Assembly: GCF_003030345.1 (NCBI RefSeq)
Contig: NZ_CP028158.1
Span: 6,758,001-6,822,000 of the forward strand
Reading direction: 5' to 3'
Source of the DNA: Plantactinospora sp. BC1
GTDB lineage: Bacteria > Actinomycetota > Actinomycetes > Mycobacteriales > Micromonosporaceae
DNA: 64,000 nucleotides
How positions within the stretch are numbered: position 1 is the stretch's first letter; each line of letters starts with the position of its first letter. The notes beneath the pieces were generated by a model. That model saw only the letters and a list, made by a program, of their open reading frames with translations, was not told the DNA's origin and did not search any database. Below are positions 26,349 through 35,763 of the stretch, piece by piece. The position numbers were made by a program, and so were the translations under genes.

Positions 26349-26725
26349 CCCCACAGGCCTCACCACGGTCAAGCCGATGGCTGCCAGTTCCGCCATCGTC
26401 CCTCCCGGAGCAGCGGCCTTAGCGTTGTTTCCGCTGGAAGCTACGGGCGGCCCCAAAGCACTGCCGATCGACGCCGCCGATGTGCGAAGCGTTCCGCCTC
26501 GACGATCTGACCTCCGCCGCCGGCTACCTCGGGTCCTCGGTCTTCGGGCTCATCCTGCCTCTGATCGCCATGTTCTACGGCGCGGCGACGAGGAATCGGG
26601 GCGCCTGGCATCAGGGATTTGCTACCGCTGCGTTGCGCGTTGCGCGTGTCGCTGCATTTCCGTGCGGTGTTGGGTTAGCGCTCGTGACAGATTATGCGCG
26701 GTGCGTCGCGGTAAATGGCGGGGTG
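26349..26725. other. Intergenic region with a possible short membrane-protein fragment
   Basis: A plus-strand frame from 26480 reads AAGYLGSSVFGLILPLIAMF, one hydrophobic helix, and then loses coding character. It may be a fragment of a small membrane protein; I cannot support a gene. Confidence 0.3.
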
Positions 26726-27610
26726 TCACTTGGGGATGGCGGTGCCATGGCGGCAGCCGGAGCAGGTGATCGGGCCGGTCAGGCTACTCCAGTTGACGAG
26801 GTCGGAGCTGGTGGCGGTGTAGATGCCGCCGTTGGTGTACCGGTCGGCGTACATCCGCCAGTTGCCGTTGTCCATCCGCATCAGTGACTGGCCCTCGAAA
26901 TTGCCGCTGTATAGGTTCTTGCGTTTGGCATATCCGCTGGTCAGTGAGGTGGACGTCCAGAGCTCGATGTTCGCGTTGCCCGCCTTGGTGAAGGCGTGGT
27001 ACGTGCTGCCCGACCTGACCAGGAAGGTGTCGATGTGGTTACCCGTGATACCGCCCATCACCGTCGGCCCACCCCAGGACGTCAGGCCGGAATTCTGCGC
27101 GGTGTAGACGTACGGCTTGAAGCAGTCGCTCGCGCAGGTGGTCTGGCTGACGCTGGCGATGATCCGGACGGTGTTGCCCTCGAGGTAGAACTCCGGCGCC
27201 CAGGTGAACCTGGTGTTCGCGACACCCGAGTTGACCCGGGCGATGGTTGTCCAGTCGCGCAGGTTGGTACTGGAGGCGATGTGAAAATAGCCTGAGTTCG
27301 TGGTCCACGACTGCACGGTGGAGGCGATGTAGTAGGTGCCGTCCCGCTTGATGATGCTCGGGTCACGCAGCACGCCGGTCGGGCCGCGGAAGTTCGTGTC
27401 GTACAGGACGCTGTAGTTGGTGCCGCCGTTGGTCGACTGGTAGATCCACAGCTCCTGGTCCGCGGCGCCGTCACCCTTGAACGTGGCGTAGATCAGGGTC
27501 GTGGCCGCGGACGCCGGGTGTGCCTGGACCAGCCCGGCCAGCAGTGCAAGGACGGCGCCGACCGCCGTGACCAGCCATCGCCGCGGCGCGGCGGGAACCT
27601 TTTCCGTCAA
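26726..27610 (-). CDS. Secreted GH43-type arabinofuranosidase-like enzyme
   Basis: TTG 27610 is taken as the start because AGGAGA lies 5 bases upstream; an upstream TTG gives an Arg-rich extension. Residues 1-36 form a signal peptide ending HPASA. The five-bladed beta-propeller shows the GH43 base Asp83 in LRDPSIIKRDGTYYIAST, a middle Asp in GNHIDTFLV and a Glu in NFEGQSLMRM. 294 residues, single domain. Predicted to remove terminal alpha-L-arabinofuranose from plant polysaccharide outside the cell. It is one of three consecutive minus-strand GH43-like genes with gaps of 134-165 bases. Confidence 0.75.
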   Translation of the reverse strand: MTEKVPAAPRRWLVTAVGAVLALLAGLVQAHPASAATTLIYATFKGDGAADQELWIYQSTNGGTNYSVLYDTNFRGPTGVLRDPSIIKRDGTYYIASTVQSWTTNSGYFHIASSTNLRDWTTIARVNSGVANTRFTWAPEFYLEGNTVRIIASVSQTTCASDCFKPYVYTAQNSGLTSWGGPTVMGGITGNHIDTFLVRSGSTYHAFTKAGNANIELWTSTSLTSGYAKRKNLYSGNFEGQSLMRMDNGNWRMYADRYTNGGIYTATSSDLVNWSSLTGPITCSGCRHGTAIPK

Positions 27611-27775
27611 CTGACTCTCCTGTGATCGGCCCAGTCGAGACTCGCTCCGGTCACGAGCTGGGCGGCCAATGCGGGTGTAGCGCCGGTCCTGGTTGCCGCC
27701 TGGTCGGAGAGACCGAGCGGGCAACGCCGGGGCCCTCCCGGCAGCTCTCAGGGCATCTGCTCAGACGTTGCCTGG

Positions 27776-28708
27776 TCAGAGCGTCGGCGATACCTTCTGG
27801 ATGGTGCCGTCGGAGTTGAACCTCAGTTGGTCGACGCAGGTCTCCCGGTGGGTTCCGTCGCCGCCCGGGACCCGGAATCGGTGGTAGGCGATGTACCACG
27901 TGTCGGAGTTCGGAGCCTTGACGACCGATTGGTGCCCGGTGCCCAGGATGCCCAGGGAGGTGTTCTTCTGCAGGATCACACCCCGCTTGGTCCACGGCCC
28001 GGTCGGTGACGAGCCGGTGGCGTAGGCGACCTGGTAGTTGTCGCTACGGGTGTCGTTCTCCGACCACAGGAGGTAATACGTCGAGTTGCGCTTGATGACG
28101 AGCGGAGCCTCGTTGTAGCCGCTGGGCTTGAAGTCGCGCACCGTACCGCTGAAAGAGGTCATGTTCGAGTTGAGCTGCGCCACGTGCCCGGTGCCCTGAC
28201 CCCAGTACAGGTACGACGTGCCGTTGGTGTCGGTGAAGACGGCCGGGTCGATCGCCTGGCCACTGTATTGCCCCGCCTTGACCAGCGGCCTGCCCAGGGC
28301 ATCCTTGAACGGCCCGGTCGGGCTGCTGGAGGTAGCCACCCCGATGTTGGTGTCGGCGCTGAAGTAGTAGTAATAGGTGCCGTTCTTCTGGGCTATGGCA
28401 GGGGCCCAGGCGCGGCTGTCGGCCCAGCTGACCCCCGGTCCCAGGTCCAGGATCGTGCCGTGGTTGGTCCAGTTGACCAGGTCGGTGGAGGAGAACGCCG
28501 TGAACTTGCTGCTGCTCCAGCCGGCGAAGCCGTCCGTGGTGGGATAGACGTAGTAGCGCCCGTTGAAGACGGCGATGTTCGGATCGGCGTACAGGCCCTT
28601 GATCACGGGATTCTTGTTCGCGGCCTGGGCCGGCAGCTGATGGAACAGGCCACCGAGCAGGCTCAGGCTGAGCACGACGGCCAGGGGGCGAAAGTTCTTA
28701 CGGCCCAT
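27776..28708 (-). CDS. Secreted GH43 glycosidase
   Basis: 310 residues from ATG 28708. Signal peptide 1-30 (LAVVLSLSLLGGLFHQLPAQA). The beta-propeller catalytic set is visible: Asp42 in LYADPNIAVFNGRYYVYPT (base), Asp in SGQAIDPAVFTDTNG (pKa modulator) and Glu in SGYNEAPLVIKRNSTYYL (acid). This is a complete, active-looking GH43 of the arabinanase/xylosidase/arabinofuranosidase type. The likely substrate class is arabinose-containing plant polymer. Spacing suggests co-expression with its neighbours. Confidence 0.85.
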   Translation of the reverse strand: MGRKNFRPLAVVLSLSLLGGLFHQLPAQAANKNPVIKGLYADPNIAVFNGRYYVYPTTDGFAGWSSSKFTAFSSTDLVNWTNHGTILDLGPGVSWADSRAWAPAIAQKNGTYYYYFSADTNIGVATSSSPTGPFKDALGRPLVKAGQYSGQAIDPAVFTDTNGTSYLYWGQGTGHVAQLNSNMTSFSGTVRDFKPSGYNEAPLVIKRNSTYYLLWSENDTRSDNYQVAYATGSSPTGPWTKRGVILQKNTSLGILGTGHQSVVKAPNSDTWYIAYHRFRVPGGDGTHRETCVDQLRFNSDGTIQKVSPTL

Positions 28709-28842
28709 GGAGTCACCACCTAATAATGAGGTATCGGAACCGAAGGAAGAGTGTTGCGGGTCCGTTTACCAGGACCGCCGGGTCGCGGAAGCTCGTCGTG
28801 CGATGCCGGTCGAGCGCCCATACTGAGCACCCGTGGCGACGG

Positions 28843-29814
28843 TTATCCGGTGACGCCGGTCGCGGTGTCGATGGTCCATGAGTCACGGCAGGTGATCGAG
28901 GCAGTCGTGCCGCTGATGGTCAGCGGCTGCCACTGGTAACGCGAGTCGGTGAGGTTGCCCGAGTTCCACCGGTCGCCCATGAAGATGTAGCTGGTCCGGC
29001 TGGAGCCGGCGACCGGCTGGATCCAGGTCGTCTGCGAGTTGCAGGTGTTGGTCCCGGACGGGGCGAAGCTGCGCCAGGACGACCAGGTGCCCGTGATCGA
29101 TGTCGCGGTGGCGTACTGGTTGTCGTTGGTGGACCAGCCGGTCAGGTGTGACCCGAAGAGGTAGTAGATACCACCGATCTTGACCATGGCCGGTGACTCG
29201 TACTGCGGCAGGGTCTTCACCAGGGCGGACACGCTGAGGAAGTCCGGCGACAGCCGGTAGATCTGCAGGGCCTGGTTGGTGCGGTCCTCGCTGATGAGGT
29301 AGCCGGTGCTGCCGTCGAGGAACAGGGTGTCGTCGAGGCTGTCGTGGCCGGCCGGCTTGAAGCTGCCCCGGTAGGTGTAGGCGCCGCAGACGCTGCTGCT
29401 GGTGGCCACGCCGGCTTTCCGCTCGGAGTAGTTGGTGTTGTCGATGTGCATGTACATCACGTACATGGACGTGCTGCTGTTGTAGATCACGTGGGGTCGC
29501 TCAACGATCCGGTTGGGTCCGAGGTCGCCGCTGGACTGCCGGGTCAGCACGTTACGGACGAAGACCCAGTTCTTGAAGTCGGTCGAGGAGTAGCACTTGA
29601 TGTTCTGGAACGGTGAGCCGTTGGTCTTGTCCTCGCCCAGCCAGTAATACGTGTTTCCGACCTTGGTGATGCCGCCGCCGTGGGCCTGGATGACGTTCCC
29701 CGAGGTGTCGTGCCACACCGTGCCGGGATACCGGGTCACGGGCGCGGCCTGGGCCGGCTGGCCGACCGCGAGGAGGCCGAGGATCACCGTGAAGATGGCA
29801 GACGCTTTTTTCAT
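28843..29814 (-). CDS. Secreted GH43_24-like exo-beta-1,3-galactanase
   Basis: 323 residues, signal peptide 1-23. The N-terminal motif NVIQAHGGGITKVGNTYYWL, then NRIVERPHVIYNSST, DDTLFLDGSTGYLISEDRTN and YESPAMVKIGGIYYLFGSHLTG match the GH43 subfamily 24 pattern of exo-beta-1,3-galactanases. In these the usual Asp base is replaced and the AHGGG segment forms the first blade. Predicted to release galactose from beta-1,3-galactan, the backbone of arabinogalactan-proteins. No carbohydrate-binding module is attached. The subfamily call is from memory of motifs. Confidence 0.7.
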   Translation of the reverse strand: MKKASAIFTVILGLLAVGQPAQAAPVTRYPGTVWHDTSGNVIQAHGGGITKVGNTYYWLGEDKTNGSPFQNIKCYSSTDFKNWVFVRNVLTRQSSGDLGPNRIVERPHVIYNSSTSMYVMYMHIDNTNYSERKAGVATSSSVCGAYTYRGSFKPAGHDSLDDTLFLDGSTGYLISEDRTNQALQIYRLSPDFLSVSALVKTLPQYESPAMVKIGGIYYLFGSHLTGWSTNDNQYATATSITGTWSSWRSFAPSGTNTCNSQTTWIQPVAGSSRTSYIFMGDRWNSGNLTDSRYQWQPLTISGTTASITCRDSWTIDTATGVTG

Positions 29815-30286
29815 GCCGATCCTCCTGAGAATCGCTTCATCATTCGGCGTACCTTCCGCTCAGACGGCCAAGGCGACGTACGGGAATACCGTGCGCTTGG
29901 CGAATTGAGGCAGGACTTGCCTACCAACCAAGCCAACGGCCCGTGCGCTGCTAGTCGCGCTCAGCCGACAGGTTTCATCGATGTAACATCTGTAATAGAT
30001 CTGCGCATGGCGTCGCAACAATACGAACACGCAACGACGCAAACGTTCAAAAGAGTTCACCGCTCGCTCCGCCCAGGGCGGAGCCACTGCTGTGACCTCC
30101 TCCCTGCTCATCCAGGGTCGAGCCGCTAGAGGACGAGGACGAGACCTACAGTGTTCTGGCCTGGGGCAGACCGACTCGGTGTTTGGACCGAACCTCGGGC
30201 CCGAGGACGAGTGACCCTGCCCGAGCTGCCGCCTCCGGCGTGATGGGTACGCCACCGCCGCAGGGCGATCGAGTCGGGTGGTCGCC
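29815..30286. other. Upstream region of the GH43 genes
   Basis: 472 bases with no supportable gene. It should carry the promoter for the three minus-strand GH43 genes. A CAAACGTTCAAA element near 30040 resembles a LacI-type half-palindrome but is not the operator seen at 34533 and 36947. Confidence 0.35.
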
Positions 30287-33103
30287 CTAGATCTTCACCA
30301 CGCTCAGCACCTGTCCCGTGCCGGTGAGGCTGGTCAGATCGAAGGTGACGCTGCTGCCGTTGGTGGTGAGCTGTCTGGTCGCGGCGCCGGGCACCGACAC
30401 CTGGTAGGTGCCGGTCGGCAGGTTGCGAAAGGTGATCCGCGGGGCGTAGGTGCTGGCCGTCACGTTCTGCAGTGTTATCCGGATGTCGGTGAGCGAGTCC
30501 GCGACCACCGCTCGGGTGTATCGCGCCTTTTGGATCTCCACGGTGAATTTGTTCTTGTTGTACATCGTCAGCCGCGAGCGGACTCCGTCCTTCGGCGTGA
30601 CGGTGTAGTAGCCGTTGGCCAAGGCAACATCGCCACCGTAGCCGTACAGGCCCACGATGCTGTCGTTGACGATGTTGACCGATGCCGTCCGAATCCCGCC
30701 CCAGAAGCCGAGGTCCGCCTCGCCCGACCATGCCCACCAGCCGTTGAGGTTGGGAATGTGGCTGTATTCGGACGTGCCTTTCTCGCTCTGGTACTGCCAG
30801 GAGGCGGCACCGATGTCGGCCGAATTGGAGCTGATCTGACCGGAGTTGATGTTCGCCCAGCCGGCCACGTATGCCCCGTTCGTCACCCTCATGACCTGGC
30901 TGAACTCCGGGCCGCTGGTGCCGCCGTAGGTGAGCATGTAATCCTGCTGCTGCCAGGCGCCCAGTTGGGTCTCGTAGCCGAGATTCCACCAGGACTCACC
31001 CATGTGCCGGTTGTCCGAGCCGTAGAAGTACCACAACGGTTGGGTGCCGCGGCTGGCCATCGACGCTGACATGGCCTTGTTGGCCATTGCGGTGTTGCCG
31101 TACATCTTCGCCAGCGTGTACGTGGTCTCAAAGCCCGTCGTGTCGATGCTCATCTCCGAGGCGAACGGGTACGCCTGCGCGAACATCCGGTCGCGCTTGA
31201 CCCTGATGAAGCTCTCCAGCCGCGTCGCGCTGGCAGTCTGACCTTCGGTCCGCAGGGCGGCCAGAATTTCCGGGTACGTCGACTCGCCCATCAAGCCATG
31301 GGTGTTCGCGGAGTCGCCGAGCGGGTTGTTCGCCGGAATCTTGGTAAACATCGCTTCCAGTGTCCGGTAGCTCATGTCGAGGTACTGAGCTGCCGTGAAA
31401 GTGGTCCGCATCGTCGGGTAGGACTTGGCGACCCGGTACATGTTGTAGTAGGTGTTCGCAATGTGTACGTAGTTGTAGACGCGCCAGACCCCTTGGTCCC
31501 GGGGTGTGCCGTCCTGCCCGTCGTACCAGCGATAGACCTCGTAGGTACGTTGGCCGTTCGCGGTCTTGGACTGCAGATAGCCGTGGAGGAAGTTGGTGAT
31601 GTAGTAGTCGACGGCCGAAACCTGGCTTTGTATCGGTGCCGTGACGTTCTTCTCCGAGACGAAGGCCGCGGGTGCTAGACCGAGGTCGTCTGAGCCGCCG
31701 GCCATCCATTCCTTCCACCCGCCGCCCGGGTAGTCGTCCCAGGTGATCAGCTTGTGGGTGCTCATACTCCATTGCAGGAACGCACCGTTGTAACCACGGG
31801 TGGTTCTCGCCTGCTGCTTCGTGGTGATGAAGTTGCTGCGCGAGGCGATCAGCGCCTCGACCGGCTGTATCGCGTAGTACTGCAGGACCGACTGCCTGCT
31901 CGCGCCGTAGTTGACGATGACGTCGTTGGCGCCGAGCGTTGGCAGGGTGACGTCGTAGATCGAGTATCCGTTCATCGTTCCACGCGGGGTCACGGTGATG
32001 TTCTTGCCGGGCTGTCCCACGACGCTGGTGATGCCGGCCCTGGCCCGCACGGCGAGCCTCGCCTTGGTGTCGGTGGGCACAACCATGCCGGGCAGCGAGA
32101 CCGCGTCCACCACCCCGGCGTTGTACAGCACGTTTTGCAGGTCTGCGTAGTTCGAGGCCCACTGGAACGTGAAGCCGTAGGTTTTCTCCGCACCAGCCGC
32201 CAGCGTCAGCGACGTGGATGGCAGGTACGCGGCCGACTTCGTCGACCGGGCCACGGAAATATCCTTGGAGTGGATGAAGTACTCCACCAGACCTTCCCAT
32301 GCAGGGTCGGACTCGCCGAACGGGCCCTCGCCTGCCCTGGCCTTGTCCTTGAATTCCAGCGACGTCCCGTCTTGTGGAGTCATCACCAGGAAGGGGCCGA
32401 TGCCGTTCGGGCGCTGCCAGTAGATGTACGAGCCGTCGTCGGCAACGAATGAGTGACGTCCGACGTTCTGCTCGTAGATCGCGGTCTGGTCGTTGCTCTT
32501 CCAGTATCCGTCCATCAGGAGCGGAAAGCCGATGTCTCGGAACTCGATTGGGGTGGTGGATGTGTTCCGGATCCTGATCGTCCAGTTCAGCTGGCTGTTC
32601 GAGGTGCCGCCCAGGGAGTAAGACTCGGTGAGGCCGAAACCGTTGATGCCATTGGTGTGCGCCGCGGTGCCGGAGTACGCCACCGTGATGTTGTTGGTGC
32701 CGCTCGTCACGGTGCGGATGTCGTCGGACAGGGCCGTGTTCATCGAGGTGGAGGTCGTGGCGGCGCCCTTTCTGGCGCTGAACACCATGTCTCCCAGCCA
32801 CCGAGAGTCGTTGATGTTGAACGCTGGTCGCGACGTCGGGTTGATGACGTAGTTCGTCCGGAACGGATCGGACGGGTTGGACAGCTGGTAGACACCACCC
32901 GTGGTGCTCTCCACCTGAACGTTGAAGCTTCCGGATGACAGGCTCAACGTCGCGGCCGCCGCTGGCTGCGCCGGAGCTACCACTATCAGGGTCGCCGCAA
33001 TCGAAACAACTACGGACACAACGAGCTGCGGTCGCCCGGTTCGCGCAGGCGGACCGCCGAGGCCCATGGAATGTGCCCTTTTCCTTCGACGCGTGATCGG
33101 CAC
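30287..33103 (-). CDS. Large secreted DUF5695-like protein, probable carbohydrate-active enzyme
   Basis: GTG 33103 is chosen for ribosome-binding site AAGGAGG 9 bases upstream; 938 residues. The signal peptide has RRRKR followed by a hydrophobic stretch (LVVSVVVSIAATLIVVAPAQ) and AAAA. The N-terminal half is beta-rich (residues 50-400, galactose-mutarotase-like sandwich). The middle is an alpha/alpha-toroid-like region (YRWYDGQDGTPRDQGVWRVY, NTYYNMYRVAKSYPTM), and the end is a beta domain with NLPTGTYQVSVPG. The order resembles DUF5695 proteins and (alpha/alpha)6 glycosidases or lyases. The catalytic mechanism cannot be assigned. Context suggests a role in arabinogalactan breakdown. Confidence 0.65.
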   Translation of the reverse strand: MPITRRRKRAHSMGLGGPPARTGRPQLVVSVVVSIAATLIVVAPAQPAAAATLSLSSGSFNVQVESTTGGVYQLSNPSDPFRTNYVINPTSRPAFNINDSRWLGDMVFSARKGAATTSTSMNTALSDDIRTVTSGTNNITVAYSGTAAHTNGINGFGLTESYSLGGTSNSQLNWTIRIRNTSTTPIEFRDIGFPLLMDGYWKSNDQTAIYEQNVGRHSFVADDGSYIYWQRPNGIGPFLVMTPQDGTSLEFKDKARAGEGPFGESDPAWEGLVEYFIHSKDISVARSTKSAAYLPSTSLTLAAGAEKTYGFTFQWASNYADLQNVLYNAGVVDAVSLPGMVVPTDTKARLAVRARAGITSVVGQPGKNITVTPRGTMNGYSIYDVTLPTLGANDVIVNYGASRQSVLQYYAIQPVEALIASRSNFITTKQQARTTRGYNGAFLQWSMSTHKLITWDDYPGGGWKEWMAGGSDDLGLAPAAFVSEKNVTAPIQSQVSAVDYYITNFLHGYLQSKTANGQRTYEVYRWYDGQDGTPRDQGVWRVYNYVHIANTYYNMYRVAKSYPTMRTTFTAAQYLDMSYRTLEAMFTKIPANNPLGDSANTHGLMGESTYPEILAALRTEGQTASATRLESFIRVKRDRMFAQAYPFASEMSIDTTGFETTYTLAKMYGNTAMANKAMSASMASRGTQPLWYFYGSDNRHMGESWWNLGYETQLGAWQQQDYMLTYGGTSGPEFSQVMRVTNGAYVAGWANINSGQISSNSADIGAASWQYQSEKGTSEYSHIPNLNGWWAWSGEADLGFWGGIRTASVNIVNDSIVGLYGYGGDVALANGYYTVTPKDGVRSRLTMYNKNKFTVEIQKARYTRAVVADSLTDIRITLQNVTASTYAPRITFRNLPTGTYQVSVPGAATRQLTTNGSSVTFDLTSLTGTGQVLSVVKI

Positions 33104-33308
33104 GTCGTCGCCTCCTTCGGTGTAGGAGTGGTGAGCAGTTAGACCCCTTCGGCATTCGTCCGGAGCCTCATTGAGGCCGTCAGCGCGGAGGCATGAGCGA
33201 CCGAAGCCGAAGCGGAATAGGTGGAGGTGCGCTTTAGAAGTACGCACCTTCACCGACCCTCCTTTTCGGCCGCCGATCGGTGCCGGCCGCTGTCAGCGGC
33301 GTGTCCCG

Positions 33309-34169
33309 CTATCGGCGGTAGGCGCGGAAGTAGTCGATGACGAACTCCTTCGGGCGTGTGTCGGAGGGGTCCACGGTTCCGGTCCAGCCGGCGTTCTCGT
33401 AGATGCTCAGCAGGAACACCATGTTGTAGGCGGGCGAGGAGTTGATGGTCTTCTTGAGCACGTTGTCCACGTACAGCTTGACCTGGGTGGGTGACCACTC
33501 CAGCGCGTAGATGTGCATCTCGGTGTTGATGTTGAAGCCGGTGTTGATGGTGTTGCTGGACTCGGCGACGTTCGGGTCGGACCACTTGTGCAGGTTGAAC
33601 AGGAAGCTGCCGGAGTTGGGTCCGGGGTCCTCCATGATGTCGATCTCGCTGTTCTGGCTCGCCGTGTCCTGTCGACCGACCGTCCAGAACGCGGCGTGCA
33701 GGCCGCTTCTGGCGGAGGTTTTGGCGCGGATCTCGAAGTAGCCGTACCTGGGTGTGTACTTCATGAGCGTCGGTATCGTGTGGTTCTGCGGGGAAGTCTT
33801 GTGCAGGCCGGTCCTCTGGCCGGTCTGGATGCTGGAGACCTTCATCGGGTTGTCGGTGTAGTACGTCGGCTGGTTGTTGTCGATGCGCAGCACGAGCGCG
33901 TTGTTGCGGAAGCCGTACCAGGCCCGGGACCGGGTTTCGGTGGTCCTCGACTCCAGGTATCTGGTGATCCACAGGTTGGTGTCGAGGCTGCCGTTGAACT
34001 CGTCGTGGCGGTCGAGGATCCAGCCGGGCTTCTCCAGGGGGTTCGGGGGTACCTCGGCCGCTTGGGCCGGTTCGGCGGTGCGTCCGGAGACGAGCGCCAC
34101 CGAGGCCAGGAGGACGCACAGGACGGCGAGTCGTCGCAGGCGTCTGTTGTCCGAGATTGCGATCTTCAT
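33309..34169 (-). CDS. Secreted GH16 endo-glycanase
   Basis: 286 residues from ATG 34169 (the upstream extension is His/Pro-rich and non-coding in look). Signal peptide 1-38. A jelly-roll GH16 domain with the catalytic signature EIDIMED: nucleophile Glu175, Asp177 and acid/base Glu180. Preceding features also fit: WILDRHDEFNGSLDTNLW at the first strand and RYGYFEIRAK before the active site. GH16 retaining enzymes cut internal beta-1,3 or beta-1,4 linkages of glucans, galactans or agars. Next to an exo-beta-1,3-galactanase, a beta-galactanase specificity is plausible. Confidence 0.85.
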   Translation of the reverse strand: MKIAISDNRRLRRLAVLCVLLASVALVSGRTAEPAQAAEVPPNPLEKPGWILDRHDEFNGSLDTNLWITRYLESRTTETRSRAWYGFRNNALVLRIDNNQPTYYTDNPMKVSSIQTGQRTGLHKTSPQNHTIPTLMKYTPRYGYFEIRAKTSARSGLHAAFWTVGRQDTASQNSEIDIMEDPGPNSGSFLFNLHKWSDPNVAESSNTINTGFNINTEMHIYALEWSPTQVKLYVDNVLKKTINSSPAYNMVFLLSIYENAGWTGTVDPSDTRPKEFVIDYFRAYRR

Positions 34170-34532
34170 GACTGTTGGTCCTCTGTTCGGCTGCGGGTGC
34201 GGGTGGGTGTGATGGCGGTGCATGGCATGACGACACCGCGCGAGGGATGGGACGCGGTTGGTCGGCTAGGGCGTCGGACAACTCGCGGCGACGGCCGGTC
34301 GCCTCTGGTCCGGTGTTCGGGCGTGGATCGACGTCGCGGTGGTGGTCGGGGCATGTTCGTACGCTCCCAACGGTCTTGGGGTGTGGAAGCGTCCGCGCGG
34401 TGGCGGCGCCGCTCGTGGGATTCGGCACGACCGTCTTGTCGACTGGTCCATCCGGTGCCGTCGGGTCGGGGCGGAGTGTGCGGGACCGTCGGGAGCCCGC
34501 CGCTCCCGCCGTCGATGTCCCGTGTTACGCCC

Positions 34533-34548
34533 TGGAAAACGTATTCCA
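34533..34548 (+). promoter_or_regulatory. LacI-type operator 1
   Basis: TGGAAAACGTATTCCA, an imperfect palindrome with a central CG. Its reverse complement shares the 15-base core TGGAATACGTTTTCC with the site at 36948. It lies between the GH16 gene (minus) and the first LacI gene (plus). A TTGACT -35-like box for the minus strand (34571-34566) precedes it, so it can control GH16 and autoregulate LacI. Confidence 0.75.
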
Positions 34549-34626
34549 ACACGATTGGTTCGTGCAGTCAAGCCTCTCGATTCGTGCCGGCGGTGTCGTG
34601 ACGATGGTGCTGGTGGCGGTGGCACA

Positions 34627-35682
34627 ATGCCCGGCATGGACGGGGCGGCGGGCCGGCGGGGCAGGCGCAAGAGCGGGCCGACGTTGCACGATGTCGCCCG
34701 CGAGGCGGGGGTGTCGGTCGCCACGGCGTCGCGGGCGTTCAACGGCAGCAGCACCCGCAACGTCAAGCCGGAGTACATCTCCCGGGTGTTGGCCGCCGCC
34801 GAGCGGGTCGGCTACCAGCCGCATTTGTCCGCGCAGGCGATTGCGCTGGGTTCGACGCGGACGGCGGCGTTGGTGGTCAGTGACGTCGACGATCCGTACT
34901 TCTCGTCGATCGCGGCCGGTGTGATCGCGGCGGCGCAGGCGCAGCGGCTGATCCCGACGGTCGCGGTTGCGGACCGTTCCCCGGAACGTGAGCTGCAGAT
35001 CGTGCGGACGCTTCGGGGACAGCGCCCCCGGGTGATCATCATCGCGGGCAGCCGCATAGAGGGCTCAAGGACGGACGGCGGGCTCACCGAGGAGTTGGAG
35101 GCCTACCAGGCGGCCGGCGGTCGGGTGGTCCTGGTCAGTCAGGAAGGGTTGCCGTTCCCGACCGTCGCGATCGACAACGGCGGTGGGGCCTGCGCTCTGG
35201 CGCAGGCGCTGGTCGGCCGAGGCTACCGCCGGTTCGGGGTGTTGTGCGGGCCGCGGGTGATCCGTACCTCGCGGGACCGGTGTGCCGGGTTTCTGGCCGG
35301 GCTGGCTGCGCTCGACGTACCGGAACCGGTGGTCGTGGAGACCGGATTCGCCCGTGTCGGTGGGTACGACGCGACGCGGGAGCTGCTGGCTGACGGCCCC
35401 CTCGCGGTCGACTGCCTCGTGGCGATGAACGACGTGATGGCGATCGGCGCCATGACGGCGATCCGGGACGCGGGACTCGTCCCCGGTCGCGACGTGGGGG
35501 TCGCCGGGTTCGATGACATCAGCTGGTGCGTCGACCTCGATCCGGCGCTGAGTACGGTCGCCGTCCCGCTGCACCAGATCGGCGTCACCGCGATGCAACT
35601 CGCGCTCGACGACGACCGCAGCGCACGCGTCCTGCCGGTCCCGACGAGCGTGGTCCTGCGGGACAGCACCCCGCCACGCTGA
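34627..35682 (+). CDS. LacI-family transcriptional regulator 1
   Basis: 351 residues from ATG 34627 (a second ATG at 34636 is possible). The N-terminal LacI helix-turn-helix is GPTLHDVAREAGVSVATASRAFNG with the hinge-helix region SAQAIALGSTRTAALVVSD. The periplasmic-binding-protein-like sugar domain follows (DDPYFSSIAAGVIAAA, VAIDNGGGACALAQALVGRG, VAGFDDISWCVDLDPALSTV). It probably senses an oligosaccharide from the locus and represses through the operators at 34533 and 36947. It lies 82 bases upstream of a paralogous LacI gene. Confidence 0.9.
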   Translation: MPGMDGAAGRRGRRKSGPTLHDVAREAGVSVATASRAFNGSSTRNVKPEYISRVLAAAERVGYQPHLSAQAIALGSTRTAALVVSDVDDPYFSSIAAGVIAAAQAQRLIPTVAVADRSPERELQIVRTLRGQRPRVIIIAGSRIEGSRTDGGLTEELEAYQAAGGRVVLVSQEGLPFPTVAIDNGGGACALAQALVGRGYRRFGVLCGPRVIRTSRDRCAGFLAGLAALDVPEPVVVETGFARVGGYDATRELLADGPLAVDCLVAMNDVMAIGAMTAIRDAGLVPGRDVGVAGFDDISWCVDLDPALSTVAVPLHQIGVTAMQLALDDDRSARVLPVPTSVVLRDSTPPR

Positions 35683-35763
35683 TCCTGCCCCCGACCTCGA
35701 TTCGGGTATCGTCGGCGCACCGGCATCGGCGGCCGACGGTTCGGTTGTACCGGGAGGAAACAC

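Noticed and set aside
26480-26887. 135-codon plus-strand frame
   Set aside because: Only about 20 residues look like a membrane helix; the second half is antisense to the GH43 gene.
26726-27724. Longer start at 27724 for the GH43-like enzyme
   Set aside because: The extra 38 residues are Arg-rich and precede the good AGGAGA/TTG start at 27610 and its signal peptide.
31128-33155. 675-codon open frame within the DUF5695-like gene
   Set aside because: Arg/Gly/Pro/His-rich shadow of the real frame, which has a signal peptide and coherent fold.
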